A DNA stretch of 13,669 nucleotides from an uncultured Eisenbergiella sp. (GCA_948960675.1 CARDPF010000055.1:1-13669), one strand, 5' to 3'; shown: positions 6,120 through 12,640, counted from the stretch's first letter. Made by a program: numbers and translations. The notes: generated by a model from the sequence alone, not told the origin.

Positions 6120-7324
6120 GCTGAACTGCTTTTGTTTTGCATATCCTTACCGTTCCGGGTTATTTTCAGCATGAAGAGGGACAGGATCAGGACCAGCGGG
6201 AAAAGGCATCCTACCATCATTCCCTTTCGCAGGTCGTTACCGGCGTTTTGGGTAATTGCGCCCACCAGTCCCGGCCCGAATGCCCCGCCCAGATCCCCGG
6301 CCATGGCGAGCAGGGCGAACATGGCAGTCCCGCCGCCGGGCAGACGGCCGGAGCAGATGCTGATGGTTCCGGGCCACATTATGCCGACGGAAAAGCCGCA
6401 GAGAATGCAGCCGACCAGTCCGAGGACGGGATTGGACGACAGGGAGGCCGATATGTAGCACAGCAGGCACAGGCAGCCGGATCCGGTCATATATTTCATC
6501 AAATCCAGCCTGTCCCCGTATTTTCCGAAGATGACGCGGCTGATTCCCATCGTTACCGCAAACAGGCAGGGACCGGTCAGGTCGCCCATCGCCTTTGAAA
6601 GCCCAAGCGCTGACTCGGCATAAGCGGAAGCCCACTGGGCCATGGACAGTTCGGAGGCCCCGGCGCACACCATAAGGATCAGGGAGATCCAAAATAGCGG
6701 AACACGCAGCAGGCGGCTGATTTTCATGCCTTTGCCGTCGGCTGCAGGATGTTCAATGGGGCAGGTCGCAAAGTTGTAGATGTTATAAAGCGGGATAGCA
6801 GCCCAAATGCATGCAAGCCATTTCCAGCTGCCGATGCCGAAAACGGCAAAAAAAACGGTAGATAAAAGAATGACGCCCACCGAGCCCCAGCAGTAAAAGG
6901 AGTGTAGCAGGCTCATGGCGGCTTCCTTGTGGTCAAAGGGGCAGGCCTCTACGATGGGGCTGCCCAACACCTCGATCAGTCCGCTTCCGACCGCGTAAAC
7001 GACAACGCTCAGGATGATGCCGGTCAGCGGGTGGGGGAGCAGGTCCGGCAAAAACGCAAGACCGATTAACCCCATGGCAGAGCACAATTCCGAAGCCACG
7101 GCACAATTGCGGTATCCGATACGGTCTGCAAAATAGGAACATAAGATGTCCACGATCAGCTGGGTTAAGAAAAATACGGTAGAAATGAGGGCTATTTTTC
7201 CAAGGGGAATTTGGTAGTCCTGATGAAATTTTAGGAAAAGCAGCGGTGCAAAATTTGCAGCGATTGCCTGGGTGATGAAACCCAGGTAACAAGCTGTCAG
7301 CGTTTTTTTATAATTTTTGGACAT
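6116..7324 (-). CDS. MFS transporter
   Basis: The predicted 402-residue protein starts MSKNYKKTLTACYLGF and has about twelve hydrophobic segments, the size expected for the major facilitator superfamily. The loop after helix 2 carries YFADRIGYRNCAV, a version of MFS motif A (D-R-x-G-x-R). The second half repeats a related element in FGKYGDRLDLMKYM. No substrate-specific motif is recognisable; the general pattern resembles the sugar/fucose-type or uncharacterised clostridial MFS proteins. The ATG at 7322-7324 lies 12 bases from AAAGGA; an ATG four codons earlier abuts that site. The frame is open 73 codons further upstream but that part spans the promoter and is non-coding. Confidence 0.88.
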   Translation of the reverse strand: MSKNYKKTLTACYLGFITQAIAANFAPLLFLKFHQDYQIPLGKIALISTVFFLTQLIVDILCSYFADRIGYRNCAVASELCSAMGLIGLAFLPDLLPHPLTGIILSVVVYAVGSGLIEVLGSPIVEACPFDHKEAAMSLLHSFYCWGSVGVILLSTVFFAVFGIGSWKWLACIWAAIPLYNIYNFATCPIEHPAADGKGMKISRLLRVPLFWISLILMVCAGASELSMAQWASAYAESALGLSKAMGDLTGPCLFAVTMGISRVIFGKYGDRLDLMKYMTGSGCLCLLCYISASLSSNPVLGLVGCILCGFSVGIMWPGTISICSGRLPGGGTAMFALLAMAGDLGGAFGPGLVGAITQNAGNDLRKGMMVGCLFPLVLILSLFMLKITRNGKDMQNKSSSA

Positions 7325-7347
7325 ATTGATGCGCATTCCTTTCGTCG

Positions 7348-7368
7348 CTATAATGAGTTTTATTATAG
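7348..7368. promoter_or_regulatory. Inverted repeat CTATAAT-N7-ATTATAG over the MFS promoter
   Basis: Perfect 7-bp arms at 7348-7354 and 7362-7368. One arm overlaps the TATAAT -10 box of the MFS promoter and the other covers the probable transcription start. A repressor bound here would block transcription. The repeat is AT-rich, and half of it is forced by the -10 sequence, so chance is possible. Confidence 0.4.
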
Positions 7369-7390
7369 AATGGGAAAATATAAAAATCAA
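7362..7390 (-). promoter_or_regulatory. Sigma-A promoter of the MFS transporter gene
   Basis: On the minus strand TTGATT (+ 7385-7390) and TATAAT (+ 7362-7367) are spaced by 17 bases. The predicted start lies about 30 bases before the ATG at 7324. Confidence 0.75.
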
Positions 7391-7563
7391 TATAATATTA
7401 CAGCGGGTTGCGGAAACCAATGGGCAGTTGTTACTATTCACGGGCAGTTGTCCGGGACACCGGATTTGGGAATATTGGATATTTTTGCCGCAAATACCGC
7501 GCAAAGTGGGGCGTACAGATGGCGGGAATGATTTTTCAAACACGCTTTGGGAAAGGGAATTGG

Positions 7564-7869
7564 ATGAAAAAGGTCAAAATAACGGTTATGAGAACAGCCC
7601 ATTATGCGGATTTAATCGAAAAATATGAAAATCCCATCGGACATGCCTGCGATATGCAGGAAGGGCAGGTGTTTGTTGCAAATGGGTGGCAGAAGCCGGA
7701 AGGCTTTTGTGACAGCGCCTGGGAGAGCATATCGGCTTTTGTCATGACGCTCTCCCATGGCGGTGAAAATTTTTATGACGGTTGGATGAAAAATAAGAAA
7801 TCAGCCATGATTTCCTGTAACGACGGTTTTCGTCCCGTCAGTTTTTTGCTGGAGACAATGGAGGAGTAG
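7564..7869 (+). CDS. TIGR04076 family protein
   Basis: The 101-residue product (MKKVKITVMRTAHYADLIEKY) matches the short TIGR04076 family in order: a KVKITV start, an H-A-C region followed by EGQVFV, then the hallmark PEGFCDSAWESI, and a final SCNDGFRPVSFLLE. The function of the family is unknown. Three cysteines at conserved positions (near 29, 49 and 83) suggest metal binding or redox roles, but no function is established. The ATG at 7564 has GGGAA upstream; the longer frame from 7408 adds 52 residues unlike the family and is rejected. The gene stands alone on the plus strand between two minus-strand genes, and its end overlaps the end of the XRE-TPR gene by 32 bp. No confident promoter was found. 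Confidence 0.85.
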   Translation: MKKVKITVMRTAHYADLIEKYENPIGHACDMQEGQVFVANGWQKPEGFCDSAWESISAFVMTLSHGGENFYDGWMKNKKSAMISCNDGFRPVSFLLETMEE

Positions 7870-8902
7870 GCTGCTGTGCAAGCAGTTTTTGTAAGCGGGC
7901 GATTTCACGCTTCGGATGGTCGATGGCTTCCCCCTCCTGCATATCCCATTCGTCCCGGCAGATTTTGAGGACGCCCTCCCAGTCGCAGATGGCATTGGCG
8001 TAGTCCTTCAAAATCTCGTGGATTTGCGCCATGGATAAGCAGGCATCCGTGTAGCGGGGCACGGGCTGGAGTTTTAGCGCCTTTTGGTAATAGGGGACGG
8101 CATCTTCATAGCGGCAGATGTGTGCAAGGCAGTCTGCCATGCACAGCTGGGCGAGCCAGTCCGACGCAAACTCCTGCGCCATGGTTTCCCAGATTTGTAA
8201 AGCCTGTTCCTGTCTGCCCCTGGCCCATTCGATTTGTCCTTGGTAGAGGGGAATACGGCAGGAATGATCCAGTGCGGACAGCTGCGTAAGGGTGTCTTGG
8301 GCCTCATCACACCGGTTGTCTGCGATCAGTTCGTCCAGAAGCCAGAGATATCCCCGGGCATAACCGGGATTTTGACGGACGAAGTCCTGGTAATAGCGTA
8401 TCCGTTCCGTGTGGGCAAATAAATACCAGTCCGGCGAGGTTCCGCGCTGCGCTTCACAGAGATTGGAGTGATTTTGCTTGTTCTCCGGTTCCAAAAGCAG
8501 GGCTTCCTTTGCGTAATATTCGGCCAGGGAGGCATATTCCGCTGCTTTGTGGTTATAAAGGGAGCTGAGCAGGGTGAGGCATTGGGGCATGGATTCCTTT
8601 TGGGCAAGCTTGGTCTGCAGAAAGTTCTGCGCATAGGTAAAATCGGCCTGCTCAATGGTACGCTTGGTTTCCAGCATGTTTTCGATGCGCTGCAGGTGCC
8701 TTTGGTCTGTCAGGTCGAAAAGTTCGTCGATGGTGACGCCAAAATAGACGGATATTTCCGGCAGAAGCTGGATGTCGGGCAGCGTCAGGCCGTTTTCCCA
8801 TTTGGATACTGCCTGAGGGGATATGTTTAAACAGGCGGCAAACTGTTCCTGTGTGACTGCTTTTTGCAGGCGCAGGTTTTTTAATTTTTTCCCGAAGTTC
8901 AT
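7838..8902 (-). CDS. XRE family helix-turn-helix regulator with a TPR-type C-terminal region
   Basis: The 354-residue protein has an N-terminal Cro/CI-type helix-turn-helix at residues about 5-62 (LKNLRLQKAVTQEQFA, ISPQAVSKWENG, LPDIQLLPEI, VTIDELF). The remainder is helical with repeated A/L/Y-rich pairs typical of tetratricopeptide repeats, clearest at about 210-345 (ALQIWETMA, YEDAVPYYQKALKLQP, YANAICDWEGVLK). Such proteins use the repeats to bind a peptide or protein partner, as in the RRNPP class, though many clostridial members have no known ligand. The ATG follows AAAGGA at 8 bases. The upstream region contains a candidate attenuator and an inverted repeat, so expression may be controlled at more than one level. 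Its targets are not evident; it has no nearby divergent gene. Confidence 0.88.
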   Translation of the reverse strand: MNFGKKLKNLRLQKAVTQEQFAACLNISPQAVSKWENGLTLPDIQLLPEISVYFGVTIDELFDLTDQRHLQRIENMLETKRTIEQADFTYAQNFLQTKLAQKESMPQCLTLLSSLYNHKAAEYASLAEYYAKEALLLEPENKQNHSNLCEAQRGTSPDWYLFAHTERIRYYQDFVRQNPGYARGYLWLLDELIADNRCDEAQDTLTQLSALDHSCRIPLYQGQIEWARGRQEQALQIWETMAQEFASDWLAQLCMADCLAHICRYEDAVPYYQKALKLQPVPRYTDACLSMAQIHEILKDYANAICDWEGVLKICRDEWDMQEGEAIDHPKREIARLQKLLAQQPTPPLSPAKN

Positions 8903-8919
8903 TGTATTGTGTCCTTTCC

Positions 8920-8977
8920 GTTACAGTTTGGCCATGGCCCTGCGAAGGCAAAACCGTTTAAAAGGCTGGACTGTAAC
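8920..8977. promoter_or_regulatory. Widely spaced inverted repeat GTTACAGT / ACTGTAAC before the XRE-TPR gene
   Basis: Perfect 8-bp arms at 8920-8927 and 8970-8977 are 42 bases apart, about four helical turns between arms. A further 10-bp palindrome, GGCCATGGCC, lies at 8930-8939. All are within 75 bases of the start codon. They could be a pair of autoregulatory operator sites or could fold in the 5' leader of the mRNA. Confidence 0.4.
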
Positions 8978-8984
8978 ACTGTTT

Positions 8985-9022
8985 AAAAAAAATTGTCTCC
9001 TGCCCCCAGCAGACAAGGAGAC
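8985..9022 (-). terminator. Intrinsic terminator within the leader of the XRE-TPR gene (candidate attenuator)
   Basis: On the minus strand GTCTCC and GGAGAC (+ 9017-9022 and 8995-9000) pair, with an inner TGC/GCA pair around a TGGGG loop, followed by AATTTTTTTT (+ 8985-8994). It is a strong terminator, but it lies upstream of the XRE-TPR gene and downstream of a separate promoter and a separate terminator for the preceding operon, so it fits an attenuator better than an end-of-operon signal. Confidence 0.7.
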
Positions 9023-9045
9023 GCGTGGTTTTGTACCACTGGGGG
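9023..9045 (-). promoter_or_regulatory. Candidate antiterminator strand and hairpin in the XRE-TPR leader
   Basis: On the minus strand the leader begins with CCCCCAG (+ 9039-9045), which is exactly complementary to CTGGGGG (+ 9003-9009) in the terminator loop. A small GTGGT/ACCAC hairpin (+ 9025-9039) lies between. Pairing of the two 7-base strands would cross the outer terminator stem, so the two structures compete or form a pseudoknot. Confidence 0.4.
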
Positions 9046-9054
9046 TATGGATAT

Positions 9055-9082
9055 AGGATAACACATTTTATTTTTGTTACAA
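9055..9082 (-). promoter_or_regulatory. Probable promoter of the XRE-TPR leader
   Basis: On the minus strand TTGTAA (+ 9077-9082) and TATCCT (+ 9055-9060) are spaced by 16 bases. The expected start, near + 9048, falls just before the CCCCCAG that pairs with the terminator loop, giving a leader of about 145 bases. Confidence 0.5.
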
Positions 9083-9094
9083 TGACCGTAAGGG

Positions 9095-9135
9095 AAAGGC
9101 CGCTCTACCGGTGGTTGCAGGGTAGAACAGCCTTT
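9095..9135 (-). terminator. Terminator of the isomerase-dehydrogenase operon
   Basis: On the minus strand a 15-pair stem with arms beginning AAAGGC and ending GCCTTT, allowing two G-U pairs, encloses an 11-base loop. It starts 9 bases after the dehydrogenase stop codon. The U tract is short (TTT then CCC), so termination may be partial. Confidence 0.65.
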
Positions 9136-9144
9136 GCAAAAATG

Positions 9145-10089
9145 TCAGAATGCATTTAGGAGCCGGACGACAGTCTCCAGTTCTTCCGGTTTGATTTTAT
9201 CCGGAAAGCAGCCTTTTTGCACGCAGTCCGTAAAATAGCGGATTTCATTGGCATAGGCATCGCTTTTGGGAAGATTGATGGAGCCGGTCTCACCCTGACT
9301 GTCCGAAGAAAGGTCAAGGATTTGTCCGTCGTTTTGGTAAACCATGCATTTTCCGCGCTCCCATAGCAACAGGGCATCCTCAAACTGGAAGCGGAAGCTG
9401 GCGGCAAAAGGAAGCGGGGCGGCGTACCAGGAGGCTTCCGTATGGATGAAAAAGTCCGGGAAAGCATAGGTTGCGCTGATGTAATCCTGCTGCGGCGTTC
9501 TGGCCCGGTTGCGCGTTACATTTTCCGGGGTTCCAAATGCATAGACGATGAAGTCCAGGTCATGGATATGGAGGTCATAGGGAACCATCCCGCTCCTTTT
9601 TTCGTCCATCATCCAGCCATCCCAGCTCCACTTGGGATAGCCGCCAAGACGGGCCATGCAGCCGGAAAGCAGGCGGCCATATTTTCTGGTTTCATAGGCT
9701 TCTTTTACAAATTCGTATTCGGGCCAGAAGCGCAGCACCTGGGCGACCATGAAATTGACGTGCATGCGGTGTGCCGTGGAGTAGGCGCGTTCGATGTCCT
9801 CATCGTGCAGGGATATGGGCTTTTCACAGATTACATGGATGCCCTTTTCCATGGCCCTTACCGCGAAATCCACATGGAGGTAAGTGGGAAGACAGATATC
9901 GAGAATGTCCAGCTTTTCGCTGTCCAACATCTCGTCAAAATTCAAATAATGGTTTTTGCCCGGATAAGGCTTAAGACGCTCGGGACGGATGTCGCAGAGC
10001 GCGACAAGTTCTGTGTCCTGCATGGCTTCCCATGCGGGTATATGTGCGCCGCTGATACCGCCGACGCCTACCAGACCAACTTTTAACAT
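9145..10089 (-). CDS. Gfo/Idh/MocA family oxidoreductase
   Basis: The 314-residue protein begins with a Rossmann nucleotide-binding fold: VGLVGVGGISGAH (G8, G10, G11) and an acidic residue at the end of strand 2 (D33 in ALCDIRPERL), which favours NAD(H). The family signature CEKPIS (E89-K90-P91) supplies the catalytic lysine, and DLHIHD (D172, H176) matches the D-x-x-x-H substrate motif of the C-terminal domain. Members oxidise or reduce the hydroxyl groups of sugars, inositols or sugar acids in the cytoplasm. It follows the isomerase gene by 22 bp on the same strand and has a GGAGG site 7 bases from its ATG, so the two form an operon. The length is slightly short for the family (typically 330-390). 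The exact substrate is not determinable. Confidence 0.92.
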   Translation of the reverse strand: MLKVGLVGVGGISGAHIPAWEAMQDTELVALCDIRPERLKPYPGKNHYLNFDEMLDSEKLDILDICLPTYLHVDFAVRAMEKGIHVICEKPISLHDEDIERAYSTAHRMHVNFMVAQVLRFWPEYEFVKEAYETRKYGRLLSGCMARLGGYPKWSWDGWMMDEKRSGMVPYDLHIHDLDFIVYAFGTPENVTRNRARTPQQDYISATYAFPDFFIHTEASWYAAPLPFAASFRFQFEDALLLWERGKCMVYQNDGQILDLSSDSQGETGSINLPKSDAYANEIRYFTDCVQKGCFPDKIKPEELETVVRLLNAF

Positions 10090-10111
10090 GGCGTTCCTCC
10101 GTAATTCTTTT

Positions 10112-10945
10112 TTATAAGTATATTTCCCCGATTATGGTTTGCAAATATTCCCGGGCCTGCAGGATGTCCTGCAGCTGCTGTGTGCCGGAAATTTCCCGTT
10201 CTATGGTCACATGGGAATCGTATCCCAGTTCGTGTAGCTTTACAAACAGCGCGTGAAAATCAACCTTCCCTTCGCCAAGGCGTGTTTCTTCCCCGAGATC
10301 ATGACCGTTGACGGGATAGCGCCCGTCTTTGGCGTGCAGGTTGCGGACATATTTTCCAAATACATCCAGCGCGTCTACAGGATTTGCCTTCCCGTAAAGG
10401 ATCAGGTTGGCGGTGTCTAAGTTGATTCCCAGATTGTCAACGCCCACGGTTTCAAAGCAGCGCAGCAGGGTGACGGGGGTTTCCTGTCCGGTCTCAAAAA
10501 GCAAAAACTGTCCGTTTTCCTGCAAGTGCCGGGCGACTGTCCGGACGGCGATGCAAAAGCTGTTGAAATTAGGATCGTAGGGGTTTTCGGGAATGAAGCC
10601 CATATGGCTGACCACGTCCGTGACACCCAGCATGTGTGCAAAATCCGCACCGTCGCACAGGTTTTGGATGCGCATCTGGCGGTATTCTACGGGAACAAGC
10701 CCCAGCGTTTGCTGTCCGTCATAAAAATCCCAGACAATGGGTCCCTCCCAGCCGCACCAGAAGGCGGAGACTTCAATGTGGTACCGCTCCAAGAGTTCCC
10801 TGAGCACAACGGCGTTTTCCTTTGTCCAAACGTCTGGGTTCCAGGAAATGAGTTGACAGCTGCCAAAATGGTTCTCCGCCAAAACAGCCAGCTTTTCGGA
10901 AATACCTTCCATGGAACGCAGGGATACACAGGTTCCGATTTTCAT
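10112..10945 (-). CDS. Sugar phosphate isomerase/epimerase (AP endonuclease 2 / xylose isomerase-like TIM barrel)
   Basis: The 277-residue protein starts MKIGTCVSLR, six bases after AGGAGG; an ATG eight codons further upstream has no such site. Conserved metal- and substrate-binding residues of the family are visible: H114 in VVSHMGF, E151 in LLFETGQETP, D177 in GINLDTAN, H204 in RNLHAKDG and E249 in VTIERE. Relatives such as D-psicose epimerase and IolE/IolI-type enzymes isomerise or dehydrate ketoses and inosose with a divalent metal. It is the first gene of a two-gene operon with the Gfo/Idh/MocA dehydrogenase, a pairing often seen in polyol and inositol catabolism. The upstream promoter has a good -10 only, which suggests dependence on an activator. 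Confidence 0.9.
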   Translation of the reverse strand: MKIGTCVSLRSMEGISEKLAVLAENHFGSCQLISWNPDVWTKENAVVLRELLERYHIEVSAFWCGWEGPIVWDFYDGQQTLGLVPVEYRQMRIQNLCDGADFAHMLGVTDVVSHMGFIPENPYDPNFNSFCIAVRTVARHLQENGQFLLFETGQETPVTLLRCFETVGVDNLGINLDTANLILYGKANPVDALDVFGKYVRNLHAKDGRYPVNGHDLGEETRLGEGKVDFHALFVKLHELGYDSHVTIEREISGTQQLQDILQAREYLQTIIGEIYL

Positions 10946-10977
10946 ACACGACCTCCTTTGTCTTTGCATTTTTTATT

Positions 10978-11031
10978 CCCGCAGACAACAAGTCAAGTGA
11001 CTGCTTGCAGGCATTTGGCGACTGTCGCGGG
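10978..11031 (-). promoter_or_regulatory. Possible folded 5' leader of the isomerase operon
   Basis: On the minus strand CCCGCGACA (+ 11023-11031) can pair with TGTCTGCGGG (+ 10978-10987), nine pairs with one bulged base, enclosing smaller inverted repeats AGTCA-AG-TGACT (10991-11002) and GCGAC-T-GTCGC (11018-11028). The last competes with the long stem. It lies just upstream of the ribosome binding site. No riboswitch class is recognised. Confidence 0.3.
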
Positions 11032-11044
11032 GTTGTTGACTTTT

Positions 11045-11050
11045 ATTGTA
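11045..11050 (-). promoter_or_regulatory. -10 element of the isomerase operon promoter
   Basis: TACAAT on the minus strand, about 100 bases before the start codon. At 17-base spacing the -35 position reads TAGGGC, far from consensus, consistent with an activator-dependent promoter. Confidence 0.35.
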
Positions 11051-11091
11051 ACATGGGAACAGGAAAAGCCCTAGGAAAAATTGCACCGGTA

Positions 11092-11110
11092 ATGGTAAAA
11101 ATTTTACCAT
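11092..11110. promoter_or_regulatory. 19-bp perfect palindrome ATGGTAAAAATTTTACCAT
   Basis: Nine-base arms around a single central A. It is centred about 53 bases upstream of the isomerase operon -10 box. The size and symmetry fit a site for a dimeric regulator of the LacI or similar type. No U tract follows on either strand that would make it a normal terminator. Confidence 0.5.
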
Positions 11111-11320
11111 GAAAGCCCCGACCGGCAGCCGGGCGTATGGGCAAGCTTGCTTGCACAGACGTCCGGATATCGGGCGGGCAAGCCGGTATGAGCAAGAAGG
11201 GCGTCAGCCCGGATTGTGAATACCGGCGGCGGTTGCGAGAGCGCGCCAGCGCGTAGCAACCGGCTTTCCTGCGTAATGGCGTGCCAACAATGGCGCATGC
11301 CAAGCAATGGGGGCAGGGCC
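11111..11320. repeat. GC-rich block of nested inverted repeats
   Basis: This stretch has no credible gene. It contains the palindrome GCAAGCTTGC (11141-11150), arms CCGGTAT/ATACCGG (11183-11189, 11220-11226) around GGGC-GTCA-GCCC (11199-11210), AAGCCGGT/ACCGGCTT (11180-11187, 11259-11266), CGGTTGC/GCAACCG (11230-11236, 11256-11262) around GCGC repeats, and two similar small palindromes TGGCGTGCCA (11277-11286) and TGGCGCATGCCA (11291-11302). It could be a structured RNA or a dispersed intergenic repeat. Its right end abuts the promoter of the exporter genes. Confidence 0.5.
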
Positions 11321-11321
11321 C

Positions 11322-11350
11322 TTGCCATACGCGGACGTTACTGTTATAGT
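11322..11350 (+). promoter_or_regulatory. Promoter of the ThrE-type exporter operon
   Basis: TTGCCA at 11322-11327 and TATAGT at 11345-11350 are spaced by 17 bases, 42 bases before the chosen start codon at 11393. The -35 box lies in the edge of the GC-rich inverted-repeat block. Confidence 0.65.
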
Positions 11351-11392
11351 AATGATAGATACATCTGATTACGGGGGATGGGGTTTGGGAGT

Positions 11393-12196
11393 ATGGAAAA
11401 AGAAGAGTGGACACAAAATGACCGGGAGGTTTTGGAGGTTGCCATGGCAGCAGGACATATTCTGCTGGAAAACGGGGCGGAGATCGCAAGGGTGGAAGAG
11501 ACGATGGAACGGATCTGCCGGCATTTCAGGGTGGAATGTGAAAATTTCTTCGTTTTAAGCAACGGTATTTTTACAACAGGCCGGCCGGACTTTAGCAGTC
11601 CGGGGGGACAATATGCGAAAGTGCAGCATATTCCCGTGAAGGGCACGCAGCTTGACAAGGTGGTGGCAGTAAACCAGCTTTCCAGGGAGGTAGTGGAAGG
11701 TCGTTACAGCATTGAAGAGATAAAAGAAAGGCTGGATCAGATACGGTGTATGCCGGGAAAAGGGTTTCCGGTACAAATACTGGCCTCCGGTGTGGGCAGC
11801 GCCTGTTTTTGCTATCTTTTGGGCGGAAGCCTTATCGACAGCGCAGTGGCATTTGTGGCCGGATTTTTGCTATATATTTTCGTATTGCTGGTGGGCAAAT
11901 CCCATGTCACAAAAATTACGAAAAATATTTGCGGCGGCGCGCTGGTCACGCTGGTTTGCATTCTCAGTTACCGGCTGGGGCTGGGAGAGCATCTCAGCCA
12001 CATGATCATAGGCTCCATCATTCCGCTGGTACCCGGCGTGTCTTTTACCAACGGAATCCGTGACATTGCCAACGAAGATTATATTTCCGGGGCGGTGCGG
12101 CTTCTGGATGCGATGCTGATTTTTTTGTGCGTGGCAATCGGCGTGGGCGTTATGTTTATCGCTTATCACCGTATTTTTGGAGGGATCCTACTATGA
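11393..12196 (+). CDS. Threonine/serine exporter family protein, larger subunit (ThrE N-terminal type, YjjP-like)
   Basis: The 267-residue protein has a soluble N-terminal part of about 115 residues with the PF06738 pattern: VAMAAGHILLENGAEIARVEETM, then FFVLSNGIFTT and the middle R-rich segment before residue 115. About five membrane segments follow (for example FPVQILASGVGSACFCYLLGG and LSHMIIGSIIPLVPGVSF, the latter with the conserved IPLVPG). Together with the next gene it forms the split version of ThrE, like E. coli YjjP/YjjB, which exports small acids or amino acids across the cytoplasmic membrane. The start at 11393 was chosen because GGGGT lies about 8 bases upstream; an ATG at 11378 directly abuts GGGGG. 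The stop overlaps the next start as ATGA. Confidence 0.88.
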   Translation: MEKEEWTQNDREVLEVAMAAGHILLENGAEIARVEETMERICRHFRVECENFFVLSNGIFTTGRPDFSSPGGQYAKVQHIPVKGTQLDKVVAVNQLSREVVEGRYSIEEIKERLDQIRCMPGKGFPVQILASGVGSACFCYLLGGSLIDSAVAFVAGFLLYIFVLLVGKSHVTKITKNICGGALVTLVCILSYRLGLGEHLSHMIIGSIIPLVPGVSFTNGIRDIANEDYISGAVRLLDAMLIFLCVAIGVGVMFIAYHRIFGGILL

Positions 12197-12627
12197 TTGG
12201 TCAGATCATTGCCGCCGTTTTCGGGACGCTGGCGTTTTCCGTTCTTTTCGGCGTTCCACGGCAATACTACATTTATTGCGGATTGGTAGGCGGGGCCGGT
12301 TGGGGGCTTTACTTACTATTGACCGGGCATACTCCCTGTACGGCCACGGAAGCCACCTTTTTTGCAACGTTTCTGGTGGTATTTCTGTCCCGCTTTCTGG
12401 CGGTCTGGGAAAGGTGTCCCGCCACCGTGTTTTTGACTACCGGGATTTTTCCACTGGTGCCGGGAGCGGGGATCTACTGGACTGCCTATTACCTTGTGAC
12501 GGACCGTCCGGCGGAGGCGGCGGAAAACGGGTTTGCTGCGGTCAAGGCGGCTTTCGCGATCGTATTGGGAATTGTGCTGGTCTTTGAAGTGCCGGACCGC
12601 TTTTTTAAGATACATAAAAAAGCGTAG
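12193..12627 (+). CDS. Threonine/serine exporter family protein, smaller subunit (ThrE_2 / DUF3815, YjjB-like)
   Basis: The 144-residue protein (MIGQIIAAVFGTLAFSVLFG) has about four or five hydrophobic segments and the PF12821 pattern: a start with FGVP, YCGLVGGAGWGLYLLL, then LSRFLAVWERCPATVFLTTGIFPLVPGAGIYWTAYYL cut here into its key parts (P.T.F...GI.PLVPG..). It is the second half of the split exporter. Its ATG overlaps the preceding TGA by four bases and GGAGGG lies 8 bases upstream, so translation is probably coupled and the subunits made in fixed ratio. Longer upstream frames are not supported by a ribosome binding site. Confidence 0.88.
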   Translation: MIGQIIAAVFGTLAFSVLFGVPRQYYIYCGLVGGAGWGLYLLLTGHTPCTATEATFFATFLVVFLSRFLAVWERCPATVFLTTGIFPLVPGAGIYWTAYYLVTDRPAEAAENGFAAVKAAFAIVLGIVLVFEVPDRFFKIHKKA

Positions 12628-12640
12628 GCGGGTGCGCCTT
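12627..12640 (+). terminator. Weak hairpin after the exporter genes
   Basis: GGCG-GGTG-CGCC at 12627-12638 directly follows the stop codon and is followed by TTTCC. The stem is only four pairs and the T run is short, so read-through into the AraC gene 52 bases downstream is likely. Confidence 0.3.

Noticed and set aside
7325..7543. 73-codon N-terminal extension of the MFS gene
   Set aside because: It covers a near-consensus promoter and an inverted repeat, and the extension has no membrane-protein character in keeping with the family start.
7408..7563. Upstream extension of the TIGR04076 gene
   Set aside because: The extra 52 residues are not family-like and the internal ATG at 7564 has a ribosome binding site and begins the family pattern.
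8983..9066. 27-residue minus-strand ORF through the XRE-TPR leader terminator
   Set aside because: Its ATG lies upstream of the predicted transcription start and has no ribosome binding site, so it is unlikely to be a leader peptide or signalling peptide.
9442..10086. 214-codon plus-strand open frame
   Set aside because: Antisense to the Gfo/Idh/MocA gene, whose motifs are unmistakable.
11043..11489. 148-codon minus-strand open frame across the intergenic block
   Set aside because: Its product is rich in P, R and S without domain pattern, it overlaps the exporter promoter and coding start, and the region is better explained by inverted repeats.
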